From: Streptosporangium canum | Lineage (GTDB): Bacteria; Actinomycetota; Actinomycetes; Streptosporangiales; Streptosporangiaceae | DNA length: 64,000 bases | Direction of reading: 5' to 3' | NCBI RefSeq assembly: GCF_900113865.1 | Contig: NZ_FOQY01000017.1 | Coordinates: 64,393-128,392, forward strand | Translations under genes and position numbers: made by a program | Shown here: positions 17,081 to 25,845 of the stretch, piece by piece | Layout: each line of letters opens with the position of its first letter | How positions within the stretch are numbered: the first letter of the stretch is position 1 | The notes under the pieces: generated by a model | Told to the model about the DNA's origin: nothing | The model's input: only the letters and a program-made list of their open reading frames with translations | Database searches by the model: none

Positions 17081-17104
17081 CTAGGTCTAGCTTGTTTGTA
17101 CAAG
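17081..17104. promoter_or_regulatory. Adjacent palindromes, candidate HutC-type operator
   Basis: CTAGGTCTAG (17081-17090) and CTTGTTTGTACAAG (17091-17104) are back-to-back inverted repeats in the 309-nt region between the divergent regulator (start 16843) and the binding-protein gene (start 17153). HutC-subfamily regulators bind GT/TA/AC palindromes of this kind. The rest of this intergenic region shows no gene. Confidence 0.55.
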
Positions 17105-17152
17105 TTCGCCTACTTTCATTGCATATTGCGCGACACCCCTTTGGGAGACAAC

Positions 17153-18316
17153 GTGATCGCATCCCAAGTCCGCTCCGCAGCCCTGGCCGCGCTTCTCCTC
17201 GCAGGCGTCACGGCATGCGGAGCGGCCCCGACCACCGCCGCGCCGTCCGCCTCCGGCGGCGGCTCCGCGGCCGGTGTGGACGCCCGGACCGCCGCCTCAG
17301 CGGCCGACTTCGGCGGGCTGGACAAGCTCGTCGAGGCCGCGAAGAGGGAAGGCAGGCTCCACGTCATCGCCCTGCCGCCCGACTGGGCCAACTACGGAAA
17401 GATCATCGAAGCCTTCAAGGCGAAGTACGGCATCGAGATCGAGAGCGAGACCCCCGACGCCGCCAGTGCCGACGAGATCAACGCGGTGAAGACCCGCAAG
17501 GGCCAGGACCGCGCCCCCGACGTGCTCGACGTCGGCCAGTCCTTCGCCATCAGCGGCGCCGCAGAGGGCCTGTTCGCGCCCTACAAGGTCCAGACGTGGG
17601 ACAAGATCCCCGCCAACCAGAAAGAGCCGAGCGGCCTCTGGTTCAACGACTACGGCGGCTACGTCTCGATCGGCTGCGACGCCAAGAAGATCACCAAGTG
17701 TCCGGAGACCTTCGCCGACCTGCTCAGACCCGAATACAAGGGCAAGGTCGCGCTGAACGGCAACCCGACCAAGTCCGGCTCGGCGTTCGCCGGCGTGTAC
17801 GCGGCGGCCCTGGCCAACGGCGGCTCCTTCGACGACATCCAGCCCGGCCTGCAGTTCTTCAAGAAGCTGAAGGACACCGGCAACTTCAACCCGGTGGAGA
17901 CCACTCCGGCCACCATCGAGAAGGGCGAGACCCAGATCAGCATCGACTGGGACTACAACAACGCCGCCTACGCCCCCAAGATGGCCGAGAAGGGCCTCGA
18001 CTGGAAGACGGTCATCCCGACCGACGGCAAATACTTCCAGCTCTACGCGCAGGCGATCAACAAGGACGCCCCGCACCCGGCCGCCGCCCGCCTCTGGCAG
18101 GAGTTCCTCTACAGCACCGAGGGCCAGAACCTCTACCTCGGCGGCTTCGCCCGCCCGGTGCTGCTGCCCGCCATGAAGGCCGACGGCTCGGTCGACAAGG
18201 ACGCGGAGGCCAACCTGCCCCCGGTCGAGGGCGAGCCCTCCTTCCCGACCGAGGCCCAGGTCAACAAGGCCAAGGAAGTCCTGGCCGGCGGCTGGGGCGC
18301 CGCCGTCTCCGGCTGA
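17153..18316 (+). CDS. ABC transporter substrate-binding lipoprotein
   Basis: A 387-residue extracellular binding protein. The signal peptide ends in a lipobox-like VTAC (Cys about 22) after LAALLLAG, so the mature protein is probably lipid-anchored. The rest is a type 1 periplasmic-binding fold: LVEAAKREGRLHVIALPPDWANYGKIIEAFKAKYGIEIE, LWFNDYGGYVSIGCD and ISIDWDYNNAAYAPK. The GTG at 17153 has GGGAG upstream at good spacing. First gene of a five-gene operon with two permeases, an ATPase and a HAD phosphatase. The layout resembles 2-aminoethylphosphonate or Fe/spermidine-type uptake systems; substrate not determinable by reading. Confidence 0.87.
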   Translation: MIASQVRSAALAALLLAGVTACGAAPTTAAPSASGGGSAAGVDARTAASAADFGGLDKLVEAAKREGRLHVIALPPDWANYGKIIEAFKAKYGIEIESETPDAASADEINAVKTRKGQDRAPDVLDVGQSFAISGAAEGLFAPYKVQTWDKIPANQKEPSGLWFNDYGGYVSIGCDAKKITKCPETFADLLRPEYKGKVALNGNPTKSGSAFAGVYAAALANGGSFDDIQPGLQFFKKLKDTGNFNPVETTPATIEKGETQISIDWDYNNAAYAPKMAEKGLDWKTVIPTDGKYFQLYAQAINKDAPHPAAARLWQEFLYSTEGQNLYLGGFARPVLLPAMKADGSVDKDAEANLPPVEGEPSFPTEAQVNKAKEVLAGGWGAAVSG

Positions 18317-18348
18317 CCGATGACGACGACCGATTCCCCGGCCGAGCG

Positions 18349-19233
18349 ATGACGGCGACCGACGGGGGTACGGCCGCCCGGCGCGGCGGCCGTACCCGCT
18401 CCACAGGGTGGCTCGCCGCCCTGCCCCTGCTGGCCTTCGTGGCGCTGGCGTTCGGGATCCCCGCGGTCGCGCTGCTGCTCGGCGCGTTCACCGTCAGGGA
18501 CCCGCAGAGCGGGCTCTCCTCCTACAGCGCCGCCAACGTGGCCGAGAGCCTGCGGGGCAACTACCTCGCCACCCTCCTCAGCAGCGTGCGGCTGTCGGCG
18601 CTGGTCGCGGTGCTCGGCGCCGTCCTGGGCACCTTCCTGGCCCAGGCCGTGGTCACCTCCCGGCTCCGGGCGCTGCGCGAGGCGGTGCTGACCGCCTCGG
18701 GAGTGCTGGCCAACTTCGGCGGCGTGCCGCTGGCGTTCGTCTGGATCGCCACGCTGGGCAACTCCGGCGTGGTCACCAAGATCTTCGGGCTGGGCGAGTC
18801 CGGCTGGAGCCTCTACACCTTCTGGGGCCTGGTGATGGTCTACATGTACTTCTCGGCGCCACTGATGGTGCTGGTCATGACCCCGGCCCTGGACGGCCTG
18901 CGCCCGCAGTGGCGGGAGGCGGCGCAGAACAGCGGCGCCACCGCCTGGCAGTTCTGGCGGCACGTCGGCATCCCGGTGCTGGCCCCCGCGCTGCTCGGCG
19001 GCGTCGTGCTGCTGTTCGGCGGCGCGTTCGCCGCCTACGCCACCGCCCAGGCGATGGTCGGCAGCACGGTCCCGCTGGTCACCCTGCAGATCGCGGACGC
19101 GCTCACCGGCGACGTGCTGATCGGCCACGAGAACATCGCGCTCGCCCTCAGCCTCGACATGATCGTCATCGCGATCCTGGTGATGGCGGTCTACCTGCCG
19201 CTGCAAAGGAGGAGCTCCCGATGGCTGCGATAG
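18349..19233 (+). CDS. ABC transporter permease 1
   Basis: A 294-residue inner membrane permease of the PotB/CysT type with six predicted helices and the EAA-like loop REAAQNSGATAWQFWRHVGIPVLAPALLGG near residues 205-235. The ATG at 18349 follows the binding-protein stop by 32 nt. Its 3' end overlaps the second permease by 13 nt. Together with the second permease it forms the heterodimeric channel of the uptake system. Confidence 0.87.
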   Translation: MTATDGGTAARRGGRTRSTGWLAALPLLAFVALAFGIPAVALLLGAFTVRDPQSGLSSYSAANVAESLRGNYLATLLSSVRLSALVAVLGAVLGTFLAQAVVTSRLRALREAVLTASGVLANFGGVPLAFVWIATLGNSGVVTKIFGLGESGWSLYTFWGLVMVYMYFSAPLMVLVMTPALDGLRPQWREAAQNSGATAWQFWRHVGIPVLAPALLGGVVLLFGGAFAAYATAQAMVGSTVPLVTLQIADALTGDVLIGHENIALALSLDMIVIAILVMAVYLPLQRRSSRWLR

Positions 19234-20078
19234 CCACCGTGCCCGAGGTCGCCCCCGGCCCGGCCGCCTCCCGCCCCCGCCCGCGGCGGGTGCGTGTCTG
19301 GCGGGGGATCGTGCTGGGCGTCGCGGCGCTCTACTTCCTCGTCCCGATGGCCGTCTCCTTCTGGTTCACCGTCCACACCGAGGGGAAGGGCCTCTCGCTC
19401 GGCGCCTACACGCGGATCCTGTCCACGCCCGGCTTCGTCTCCAGCCTGCTGCTCTCCCTGGGGCTGGCCGCCGCCACGATCGTGACGGTGCTGCTGCTGA
19501 CGCTCCCCGCGATGCTCGCCGTACGGCTCGGCGCACCGCGGCTGCGGCCCGCGCTGGAGCTGATCGCCACGCTCCCGCTGGTCGTGCCGCCGATCACCTA
19601 TGTGGTGGGCATCGGCACGGCGCTGCGCGGCGGCACCGAGGCGCTGGCCGCCACACCGTTCTGGGCCACGCTGATCGCGGTCCAGGACGAGAGGTTCCCG
19701 GTCGTGCTCGTCCTGGCCTACGTGGTGCTGACGCTGCCGTTCGCCTACCGGTCGCTGGACGCCGGACTACGGGTGATCGACGTGCGGACCCTGGTGGAGG
19801 CGGCGCGGAACCTGGGCGCCTCGTGGCCGCACGTGCTGCTGAGGGTGATCGTCCCCAACGTCCGCTCCGCCATCGCCAGCGCCTCCTTCCTCACCCTCGC
19901 GCTGGTGCTCGGCGAATACACCGTCGCGGCCCTGCTCGGCTACCAGACGTTCCCCGTCTGGATCGTGACCGTCTCCGGCAACGACGGGCAGCTGTCGGTG
20001 GCCCTGTCGATTATCAGCCTGCTGCTCATCTGGCTGCTGTTGCTCACCCTCTCGGGTGCGGGAAGGAAGCGTCAATGA
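19221..20078 (+). CDS. ABC transporter permease 2
   Basis: A 285-residue partner permease of the PotC type. Six hydrophobic segments are visible, and VEAARNLGASWPHVLLRVIVPNVRSAIASA is the EAA loop that contacts the ATPase. The start at 19221 has an excellent AAAGGAGGAG Shine-Dalgarno lying inside the preceding gene, which explains the 13-nt overlap. Its stop overlaps the ATPase start as ATGA. Confidence 0.88.
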   Translation: MAAIATVPEVAPGPAASRPRPRRVRVWRGIVLGVAALYFLVPMAVSFWFTVHTEGKGLSLGAYTRILSTPGFVSSLLLSLGLAAATIVTVLLLTLPAMLAVRLGAPRLRPALELIATLPLVVPPITYVVGIGTALRGGTEALAATPFWATLIAVQDERFPVVLVLAYVVLTLPFAYRSLDAGLRVIDVRTLVEAARNLGASWPHVLLRVIVPNVRSAIASASFLTLALVLGEYTVAALLGYQTFPVWIVTVSGNDGQLSVALSIISLLLIWLLLLTLSGAGRKRQ

Positions 20079-21157
20079 CCGTCGAGCTCCGGGGGCTGCG
20101 CCGCACGTTCGGCCGCACGGTCGCCCTGGACGGCCTGGACCTCACCGTCGAGCAGGGCGAGCTGATGGCGCTGCTCGGGCCGTCGGGCTGCGGCAAGACG
20201 ACGGCCCTGCGCTGCGTGGCCGGCTTCGAGCACCCCGACTCCGGGGCGGTGCTGGTGGACGGCGAGGACATCACCCGGGTGCCCGCCAACCGCCGGGACG
20301 CGGGCATGGTCTTCCAGTCCTACAGCCTGTTCCCCAACCTCAACGCCCGCGACAACGTGGCCTTCGGACTCCGGGTCCGCAAGGTGCCCGCCGCCCGGCG
20401 GCACGCGCGGGCGGCGGAACTGCTGGAGCTGGTCGGCCTCCCCGCGCACGCCGAGCGCTATCCGCACGAGCTCTCCGGCGGCCAGCAGCAGCGCGTCGCA
20501 CTGGCCAGGGCACTGGCCCTGGAGCCCCGCGTGCTGCTGCTGGACGAACCGCTGTCCGCGCTGGACGCCAAGGTCCGCGTCACGCTGCGGGAGGAGATCC
20601 GGCGGCTCCAGCTCGACCTCGGCATCACCACGATCTTCGTGACCCACGACCAGGAGGAGGCGCTGTCGGTCGCCGACCGGGTCGCGGTGCTCCGCGACGG
20701 GCGGCTGGAGCAGTGCGGGCCCCCCGCCGACGTCTACGACCGGCCGGCCACGCCGTTCGCGGCCGAGTTCGTCGGCACGATGAACCACATCCCCGGCCGC
20801 CTGTCCGGGGACGGGGTCACGGTCCTGGGCCAGCTGCTCGAGGTGGACGGCCCGCTGCCCACCTCACCCGACGTGGATGTGCTGGTCCGGCCGGAGGCCG
20901 TGCTCGTCACGCCCGATCCGGAGGGCCGGGCGCTGGTCGTGGCGTCGTCGTTCCGCGGTTCGTCGGCGCGGCTGCGGGTGCGGCTGGGCGAGCTGGAGGT
21001 CCTCAGCGACGTACCCGGCCACGACGCGGCACGGCTGGCCCCGGGCACCCGGGTGGCCTTCAGCCTTGTGCGACGGCCCGTCCTGGTCGCCGAGCGCGCC
21101 ACGGCCGGCGGCGGCCGCACCCCCGCCGAGCTGGAGGATCCCGCCGGTGTCAGCTGA
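20075..21157 (+). CDS. ABC transporter ATP-binding protein (spermidine/Fe/phosphonate type)
   Basis: A 360-residue ATPase with Walker A GPSGCGKTT, signature LSGGQQQRVALARAL, Walker B VLLLDEPLSALD and the H-loop VTHDQEEALS. After residue 240 it carries a TOBE-type regulatory domain (FVGTMNHIPGRLSGDG; VLVRPEAVLV), as in PotA/FbpC/PhnT-like importers. It energises the two upstream permeases. The coding end overlaps the HAD gene by 11 nt. Confidence 0.9.
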   Translation: MTVELRGLRRTFGRTVALDGLDLTVEQGELMALLGPSGCGKTTALRCVAGFEHPDSGAVLVDGEDITRVPANRRDAGMVFQSYSLFPNLNARDNVAFGLRVRKVPAARRHARAAELLELVGLPAHAERYPHELSGGQQQRVALARALALEPRVLLLDEPLSALDAKVRVTLREEIRRLQLDLGITTIFVTHDQEEALSVADRVAVLRDGRLEQCGPPADVYDRPATPFAAEFVGTMNHIPGRLSGDGVTVLGQLLEVDGPLPTSPDVDVLVRPEAVLVTPDPEGRALVVASSFRGSSARLRVRLGELEVLSDVPGHDAARLAPGTRVAFSLVRRPVLVAERATAGGGRTPAELEDPAGVS

Positions 21158-21965
21158 GCTGCGCGCCGTCCTGTTCGACATGGACGGCACGCTCGTGGAC
21201 ACCGAGGGGCTGTGGTGGGAGGCGTGCGCGGCGGTGGCGGCGGAGCTCGGCCTGGAGCTGGCCGGGACCGACGCCGCCCACCTGCTCGGCCGGCCCGTCG
21301 AGCACGCCGCCGCCCATCTCCTGCGGCGGAGCCTCGCGCGGCGGGACCGGGCCTCCTCGGACGTGATGACCGCCCATCCCGGCCGGGCCTCCTCGGACGG
21401 GATACCCCCTCACCCCTGCCCGGTCCCCGCGGACGGGATGGCCGCCCACCCCGGCCGGGCGCTCCCCGGGGAGTTCCCCGCGCGACCGGACGAGGCGTCC
21501 GCCGAGGCCGTCGGCGCGCGGCTCACCGATGCCTTCGCCGAGCGGATCGCGGGCGGGGTGACCCTGCTGCCCGGCGCGATCCGGCTGCTGGACGACCTGG
21601 GCGCGGCGGGTGTGCCGGTGGCCCTGGTCAGCGCCTCACCCCGGCGGATCGTGGACATGGTGCTCCGCACGGTCGGGGCGGAACGCTTCCGTCAGGTCGT
21701 GGCGGCCGAGGACACGGAGCGCGGCAAACCGCTGCCCGACCCCTACCTGAGGGCCGCCGCGGCGCTGGGCGTGGACCCCGCCGAGTGCGTGGCCGTGGAG
21801 GACAGTCCCACCGGTCTCGCCGCCGCCCGCGCCGCGGGATGCCGGGTGGTCGCGGTGCCGGGCGACGTGCCGGCGCCGTACGGCGTGCCGGCGGTGGACA
21901 GCCTGGAGAAAGTGGATCTGGCACTGTTGCGGCTGCTGACAGCCGGGAAGATCTGGATAAGCTGA
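21147..21965 (+). CDS. HAD-superfamily phosphatase/phosphoglucomutase-like hydrolase with repeat insert
   Basis: A 272-residue HAD hydrolase of the beta-phosphoglucomutase-like group. Motif I is FDMDGTLVDTEG with both nucleophile aspartates, motif II is ALVSASP, and motif III/IV is GKPLPDPYLRAAAALGVDPAECVAVEDSPTG. The cap domain is interrupted at about residues 66-116 by a Pro/His-rich segment with repeated AHPGRASSDG units. GTG at 21147 overlaps the ATPase gene. Its place in the uptake operon suggests dephosphorylation of the imported compound or a product of it. Motif I is not that of phosphonoacetaldehyde hydrolase (PhnX). Confidence 0.82.
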   Translation: MSAELRAVLFDMDGTLVDTEGLWWEACAAVAAELGLELAGTDAAHLLGRPVEHAAAHLLRRSLARRDRASSDVMTAHPGRASSDGIPPHPCPVPADGMAAHPGRALPGEFPARPDEASAEAVGARLTDAFAERIAGGVTLLPGAIRLLDDLGAAGVPVALVSASPRRIVDMVLRTVGAERFRQVVAAEDTERGKPLPDPYLRAAAALGVDPAECVAVEDSPTGLAAARAAGCRVVAVPGDVPAPYGVPAVDSLEKVDLALLRLLTAGKIWIS

Positions 21966-21985
21966 GCCACTTCATGTGACGGTAT

Positions 21986-23773
21986 ATGCGGTTAGGTATG
22001 ACGGTGAACAACCTCACTCCGGGTGATCCCATACAGATCGGGCGATACCGCTTGCTCAGCCGGCTGGGCCGAGGCGGGATGGGCACCGTCTACCTCGGCG
22101 AGTCCCCCGAGGGGCACCGGGTCGCCATCAAGGTGATCAACCCGGAGTACAGCCAGCACGAGCAGTTCAGGATGCGTTTCCGCCGGGAGGCCGACGCGGC
22201 CCAGCGGGTCCGCCGGTTCTGCACCGCCGCGGTGATCGAGGCCGCGCTGGACGGCGACCAGCTCTACGTCGTCACCGAATACGTGTCCGGCCCGAACCTG
22301 GAGGAGGCCGTCCACTCGGGGGGACCGCTCCGCGGTTCCAGCCTCGACGCGCTGGCGGTCGGCGTGGCGACCGCGCTCACCGCCATCCACGGCGCCGGGG
22401 TCGTGCACCGCGACCTCAAACCGTCCAACGTGCTGCTCTCCCCGGTCGGCCCCCGCGTGATCGACTTCGGCATCGCCCGCGCGCTGGACACCCTCAGCGG
22501 GATCACCGGCACCGGCGAGATCATCGGCACGCCCCGCTACATGGCGCCCGAGGTGCTGCGCGGCGAGCCGGTCTCCCCCGCGTGCGACGTGTTCTCCTGG
22601 GGCTGCCTGGTGGCCTTCGCCTCAAGCGGCCACGCGCCGTTCGGCGGGGAGGCGCTGCCCGCCGTGCTCTACCAGGTGCTGAACACCGAACCCTCCCTGG
22701 AGGGCATGGACCCCGCGCTGCGCGAGCTGGTGACCTACGCGATCGCCAAGGACCCCCGGAACCGGCCCACCTCCCAGCAGGTGCTCGACCACCTCGTCGG
22801 CCGCTCCGCCGCTCCCGAGCAGACCGCCCACTCGGTCCAGACGGCCTGGCAGCAGAGCCCGCCCACGGTTCAGGGGACCGCCCAGTGGACGGGAACCGTA
22901 CCGCCGGGGCAGCACAGCGGCCCCGGGCAGAACGGCCCCGGGCACGGCGGCCCCGCCCACGACGGTTCCGGACACACCCTCGCGACCGTGCCCGCCGGAC
23001 AGCGCGCGCGGAGGAAGAAACTGATCGCCGGAGCGGCGGTGGCGGCCCTGGTCGCGGTGGGCGGCGGGGCCGGCCTCTATCTCGCGCTCACCTCCGGCGG
23101 CCCGCCGGAGAACCTCACCCTGCTCTACCAGAACGACTTCACCCAGAGCGGGAGCGGCTGGAGCGGCGGTACCTACGACGGCGACAACGACCACGGCTAC
23201 GCCCCCGAGGGCTACTACGCCCTCGACGTGGACGGCGACGACTCCGTGCTGCGGGAGAAGGCGCCCGTCCCCTTCGCGACCGCCCCGCCCGCCACCCCCA
23301 ACCCCACGGCCACCCCCACACCGCTCCTGCCCGCCCGCCTGCTGCTCGGCGTCGACGTCGGGATCCGCGACGGCAGCAGCGGCCGGGGCGAGTACGGCCT
23401 GTTCTGCCGGGGCGAGGACACCTACGAGGCGACCCGCTACGAGTTCCTGCTCGACACCACGGGCAACGCCCGCATCCGCAAGAGCGTGAAGAGCGCCGGA
23501 GGCGAGCTCACCAAGGCCTTCCAGGTCGATCTGCCCAAGGGGCAGCCCGTCCGCCTCCAGGCCGAGTGCTCGGGCGGCCCGCAGGGTGTGCAGCTCACCA
23601 TGTGGGTCAACGGCGAGAAGGTCCAGAGCGTTCTGGACGCCGGCCCGCTGCCTCCCGGCGAGGTCGGCCTGATCGCCCGGGTCGGCGAGAACAGCGAGGC
23701 CAGGCTCCTGACCTCCTTCGACAACTTCACCATGCACGGCACTCTGGAGAACGGGGCCTCCGGCGCGCCCTGA
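21986..23773 (+). CDS. Transmembrane Ser/Thr protein kinase
   Basis: A 595-residue PknB-like kinase. The kinase domain (about 16-270) has the glycine loop LGRGGMGTVYLG, VAIKV lysine, HRDLKPSN catalytic loop, DFGIA and the APE motif in YMAPEVLRG. A Pro/Gly/Gln-rich juxtamembrane stretch leads to one transmembrane helix (AGAAVAALVAVGGGAGLYLAL, about 347-368). The outer part looks like a concanavalin/DUF1080-type jelly roll (residues 375-590, ending ARLLTSFDNFTMHG) with a short Thr/Pro linker inside. A second in-frame ATG at 21998 is an alternative start. Ligand unknown. Confidence 0.88.
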   Translation: MRLGMTVNNLTPGDPIQIGRYRLLSRLGRGGMGTVYLGESPEGHRVAIKVINPEYSQHEQFRMRFRREADAAQRVRRFCTAAVIEAALDGDQLYVVTEYVSGPNLEEAVHSGGPLRGSSLDALAVGVATALTAIHGAGVVHRDLKPSNVLLSPVGPRVIDFGIARALDTLSGITGTGEIIGTPRYMAPEVLRGEPVSPACDVFSWGCLVAFASSGHAPFGGEALPAVLYQVLNTEPSLEGMDPALRELVTYAIAKDPRNRPTSQQVLDHLVGRSAAPEQTAHSVQTAWQQSPPTVQGTAQWTGTVPPGQHSGPGQNGPGHGGPAHDGSGHTLATVPAGQRARRKKLIAGAAVAALVAVGGGAGLYLALTSGGPPENLTLLYQNDFTQSGSGWSGGTYDGDNDHGYAPEGYYALDVDGDDSVLREKAPVPFATAPPATPNPTATPTPLLPARLLLGVDVGIRDGSSGRGEYGLFCRGEDTYEATRYEFLLDTTGNARIRKSVKSAGGELTKAFQVDLPKGQPVRLQAECSGGPQGVQLTMWVNGEKVQSVLDAGPLPPGEVGLIARVGENSEARLLTSFDNFTMHGTLENGASGAP

Positions 23774-23847
23774 ACGGGAACAACGAGTGATCGAGGCGAG
23801 GTTGGGGAGGATCGAAGCACTCGAATGAGCTGAAGGAGTCCAGCACG

Positions 23848-24807
23848 ATGCTCGCCATTGTCGTCTCCGCCACCGGCGGCCCCGAGGTTCTCACCTACAC
23901 CGACCACCCGGATCCCGAGCTGAACCCCGGCGACGTGCTGGTCGACATCGCGGCCGCCGGCGTGAACTTCATCGACGTCTACCAGCGGATGGGCCGCTAC
24001 CCGCTGTCGCTGCCCTTCGTCCCCGGCAACGAGGGCGCGGGCACCGTCGCCGCGGTCGGCGAGGACGTGCGGGATCTCTCCGTCGGCGACACCGTGGCCT
24101 GGGCCGGCGTGATGGGCAGCTACGCGGAGAGGACCGTGGTGCCCGCCTCCCGCCTGCTCTCCGTACCCGACGGTGTCACGGCCGACCTGGCCGCGGCCGT
24201 GATGCTCCAGGGGATGACCGCGCACTACCTGACCCACTCCACCTACGAGGTGAAACCCGGTGACGATGTGCTGGTGCACGCCGCGGCCGGGGGCATGGGG
24301 CTGCTGCTCACCCAGATCGCCAAGCTGCGCGGCGCCCGGGTGATCGGCACGGTCTCCACCGAGGAGAAGGAGAAGCTGGCCCGTCAGGCGGGCGCCGACG
24401 AGGTGCTCCGCTACGCCGGCTTCTCCGAGGCGGTCCGCGAGCTGACCGGCTCCGGCGTGCACGTGGTCTACGACGGCGTGGGCGCGGCCACCTTCGACGG
24501 CAGCATCGCCTCGCTGCGCCCGCGCGGCATGATGGCCCTGTACGGCCAGGCCAGCGGCCCGGTCGCGCCCGTCGACCCGCAGACCCTCCACCAGCACGGC
24601 TCCCTCTTCCTGACCCGCCCCACCCTCGCCCACTACGTCGCCGACCGCGACGAACTGGTCTGGCGGGCCTCCGACCTCTTCAACTGGATCGCCTCGGGAC
24701 AGCTCAAGGTGCACATCTCGCACCGCTATCCCCTGGCCGAGGCCGCCCGCGCCCACGAGGACCTGGAGGCGCGCCGGACCACGGGCAAGCTCCTGCTCAT
24801 CCCCTGA
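23848..24807 (+). CDS. NADPH:quinone oxidoreductase (zinc-free MDR family)
   Basis: A 319-residue medium-chain reductase. FVPGNEGAGTVAAVGEDV and the nucleotide-binding HAAAGGMGLLLTQIAKLRGARVIGTVST are typical of QOR1-type quinone reductases, and the catalytic zinc ligands of alcohol dehydrogenases are missing. GAAGG-like ribosome site (AAGGAG) precedes the ATG by a normal distance. It is probably a soluble monocistronic enzyme that reduces quinones or unsaturated carbonyls with NADPH. Confidence 0.88.
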   Translation: MLAIVVSATGGPEVLTYTDHPDPELNPGDVLVDIAAAGVNFIDVYQRMGRYPLSLPFVPGNEGAGTVAAVGEDVRDLSVGDTVAWAGVMGSYAERTVVPASRLLSVPDGVTADLAAAVMLQGMTAHYLTHSTYEVKPGDDVLVHAAAGGMGLLLTQIAKLRGARVIGTVSTEEKEKLARQAGADEVLRYAGFSEAVRELTGSGVHVVYDGVGAATFDGSIASLRPRGMMALYGQASGPVAPVDPQTLHQHGSLFLTRPTLAHYVADRDELVWRASDLFNWIASGQLKVHISHRYPLAEAARAHEDLEARRTTGKLLLIP

Positions 24808-24816
24808 GCCGGAGGG

Positions 24817-25660
24817 TCAATCCGGCTTCTCCCGCTCCCCGAGCCCGACGGGGAAGGCGTCGAAGTGGACGATGACGCGCGCGGTGTCCGGAACCTCCTC
24901 GTCCCGTTCCCGGACCCTGTCGTAGCAGGCGTCCAGGACCTGGGTGACGTCGCGCACGAGGTCGGCGAGCTCTTCCCTGGTCAGGCGCAACGCCACGCGG
25001 GAGTTGACGCCGGCCGTGATCCACGGCCGTGGGGAGGTCCGTGACTCCTCCAGCCACCGGGCGAGCTCGGCGCCGCGCTGGCGGACCATCTCCGCGAGGA
25101 GGAACTCGGCGGCCTCCGCGGTCTCGGGGTCGCGGCGGAACCGGTCGCCGTCGAGGGAGAAGCCCCGGGTGCGCCACCAGCGCTCCTTGCCCTTGCCCCG
25201 CTCGGGCATGTCCTCGATCGGAGATGCCGGGCGCGGACCCCTGGCTTCAGCCGTGGGGGTAAGCCCGGCGTGGGAAGGCGCTCCAGCGCCTGCGCGTGCC
25301 TTGACCGGAACCGGCTGCGGCGGCGCACCACGCGCTGGTACAGTCGGTCGCGGTCGAACACGTGAGCGATAGCCAAGCTCGCGGCTTTGGCCGTTACTCA
25401 CCGCCGGGAGGGCGGAGCCCATGTCACCCGGAACGGGATCGTGGGCTGGGGCGTGGAAACTCGGGTAAACGGGGCCGGAAGGTGAACCGCCAAGCAACAG
25501 CGTCGCGACCGTGCGCAAAGCCGCACGGTTGGGATGGCTGGAATCCCCCGGATTCACCCGTGGGGAGCGCTTCAAGAACCCGTGCCGTTCAAGATGGCGC
25601 AGGTGGTAGCTCGTGGCTCCGGTGTTCTCCCCGATCCGGGCCGCGAGCTGGGTCGCGGTC
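24817..25660 (-). pseudogene. ArsR-family regulator, 5'-truncated and interrupted by a mobile element
   Basis: Once bases 25219-25575 are removed, the minus strand reads ATQLAARIGENTGATSYHL-RHLERHGF-IEDMPERGKGKERWW, the classic winged helix of an ArsR-type regulator, followed by about 110 residues of helical C-terminus ending VIVHFDAFPVGLG. The element sits between HGF and IED. It is exactly 119 codons long without a stop, so the frame is technically continuous. Upstream of ATQLAAR the family sequence stops abruptly at about 25655, so helix 1 and the start are gone. Loss of the start region and a 119-residue insert in the DNA-binding domain make function unlikely. Confidence 0.75.
25219..25575 (+). 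mobile_element. IS200/IS605-like non-autonomous element with an omega-RNA-like 3' part, no tnpB
   Basis: The flanks rejoin perfectly in the interrupted gene, CTCGAT|GAACCC, with no target duplication, as expected for single-strand IS605 transposition. The right end has ACCGTGCG-CAAAGC-CGCACGGT (8-bp stem), then GGAATCCCCCGGATTCACCC, then GTGGGGAGCGCTTCAA, the layout seen at the omega-RNA/right end of actinobacterial tnpB elements. The left end carries a related hairpin core (CCCCTGGCTTCAGCCGTGGG, 18 of 21 positions shared) and GGCGCTCCAGCGCC. No transposase or TnpB frame fits in 357 bp, so the copy is non-autonomous. The DNA after TTCAA would be its guide. Confidence 0.65.
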
Positions 25661-25771
25661 TTCGTGCTGTGGGTCGTCGCGGTCGTCCTCCTCTCCCGCG
25701 TCGTCTCCGCCCGCTCGGTGGCCGCCGCGGAGGAGGCATCCGACCGGCCCGCGGCCCTCCACCCGGCATGA
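25655..25771 (+). pseudogene. C-terminal remnant of a membrane transporter (MFS-like)
   Basis: The plus frame ending in TGA at 25769-25771 reads a hydrophobic FVLWVVAVVLLSRVV helix followed by a polar Ala/Glu-rich tail. This is what the last helix and tail of a major-facilitator transporter look like, but it is too short for a firm family call. It begins where the ArsR homology ends. An ancestral divergent arsR/transporter pair with one deletion across the promoter would give this arrangement. Confidence 0.35.
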
Positions 25772-25845
25772 CCGGCCCCCTCCGCCGACACCCGGCAGGA
25801 CCGGGCCCCTCCCCCGGCACCCGGCAGGACCGGGGCGGCGGGCGA

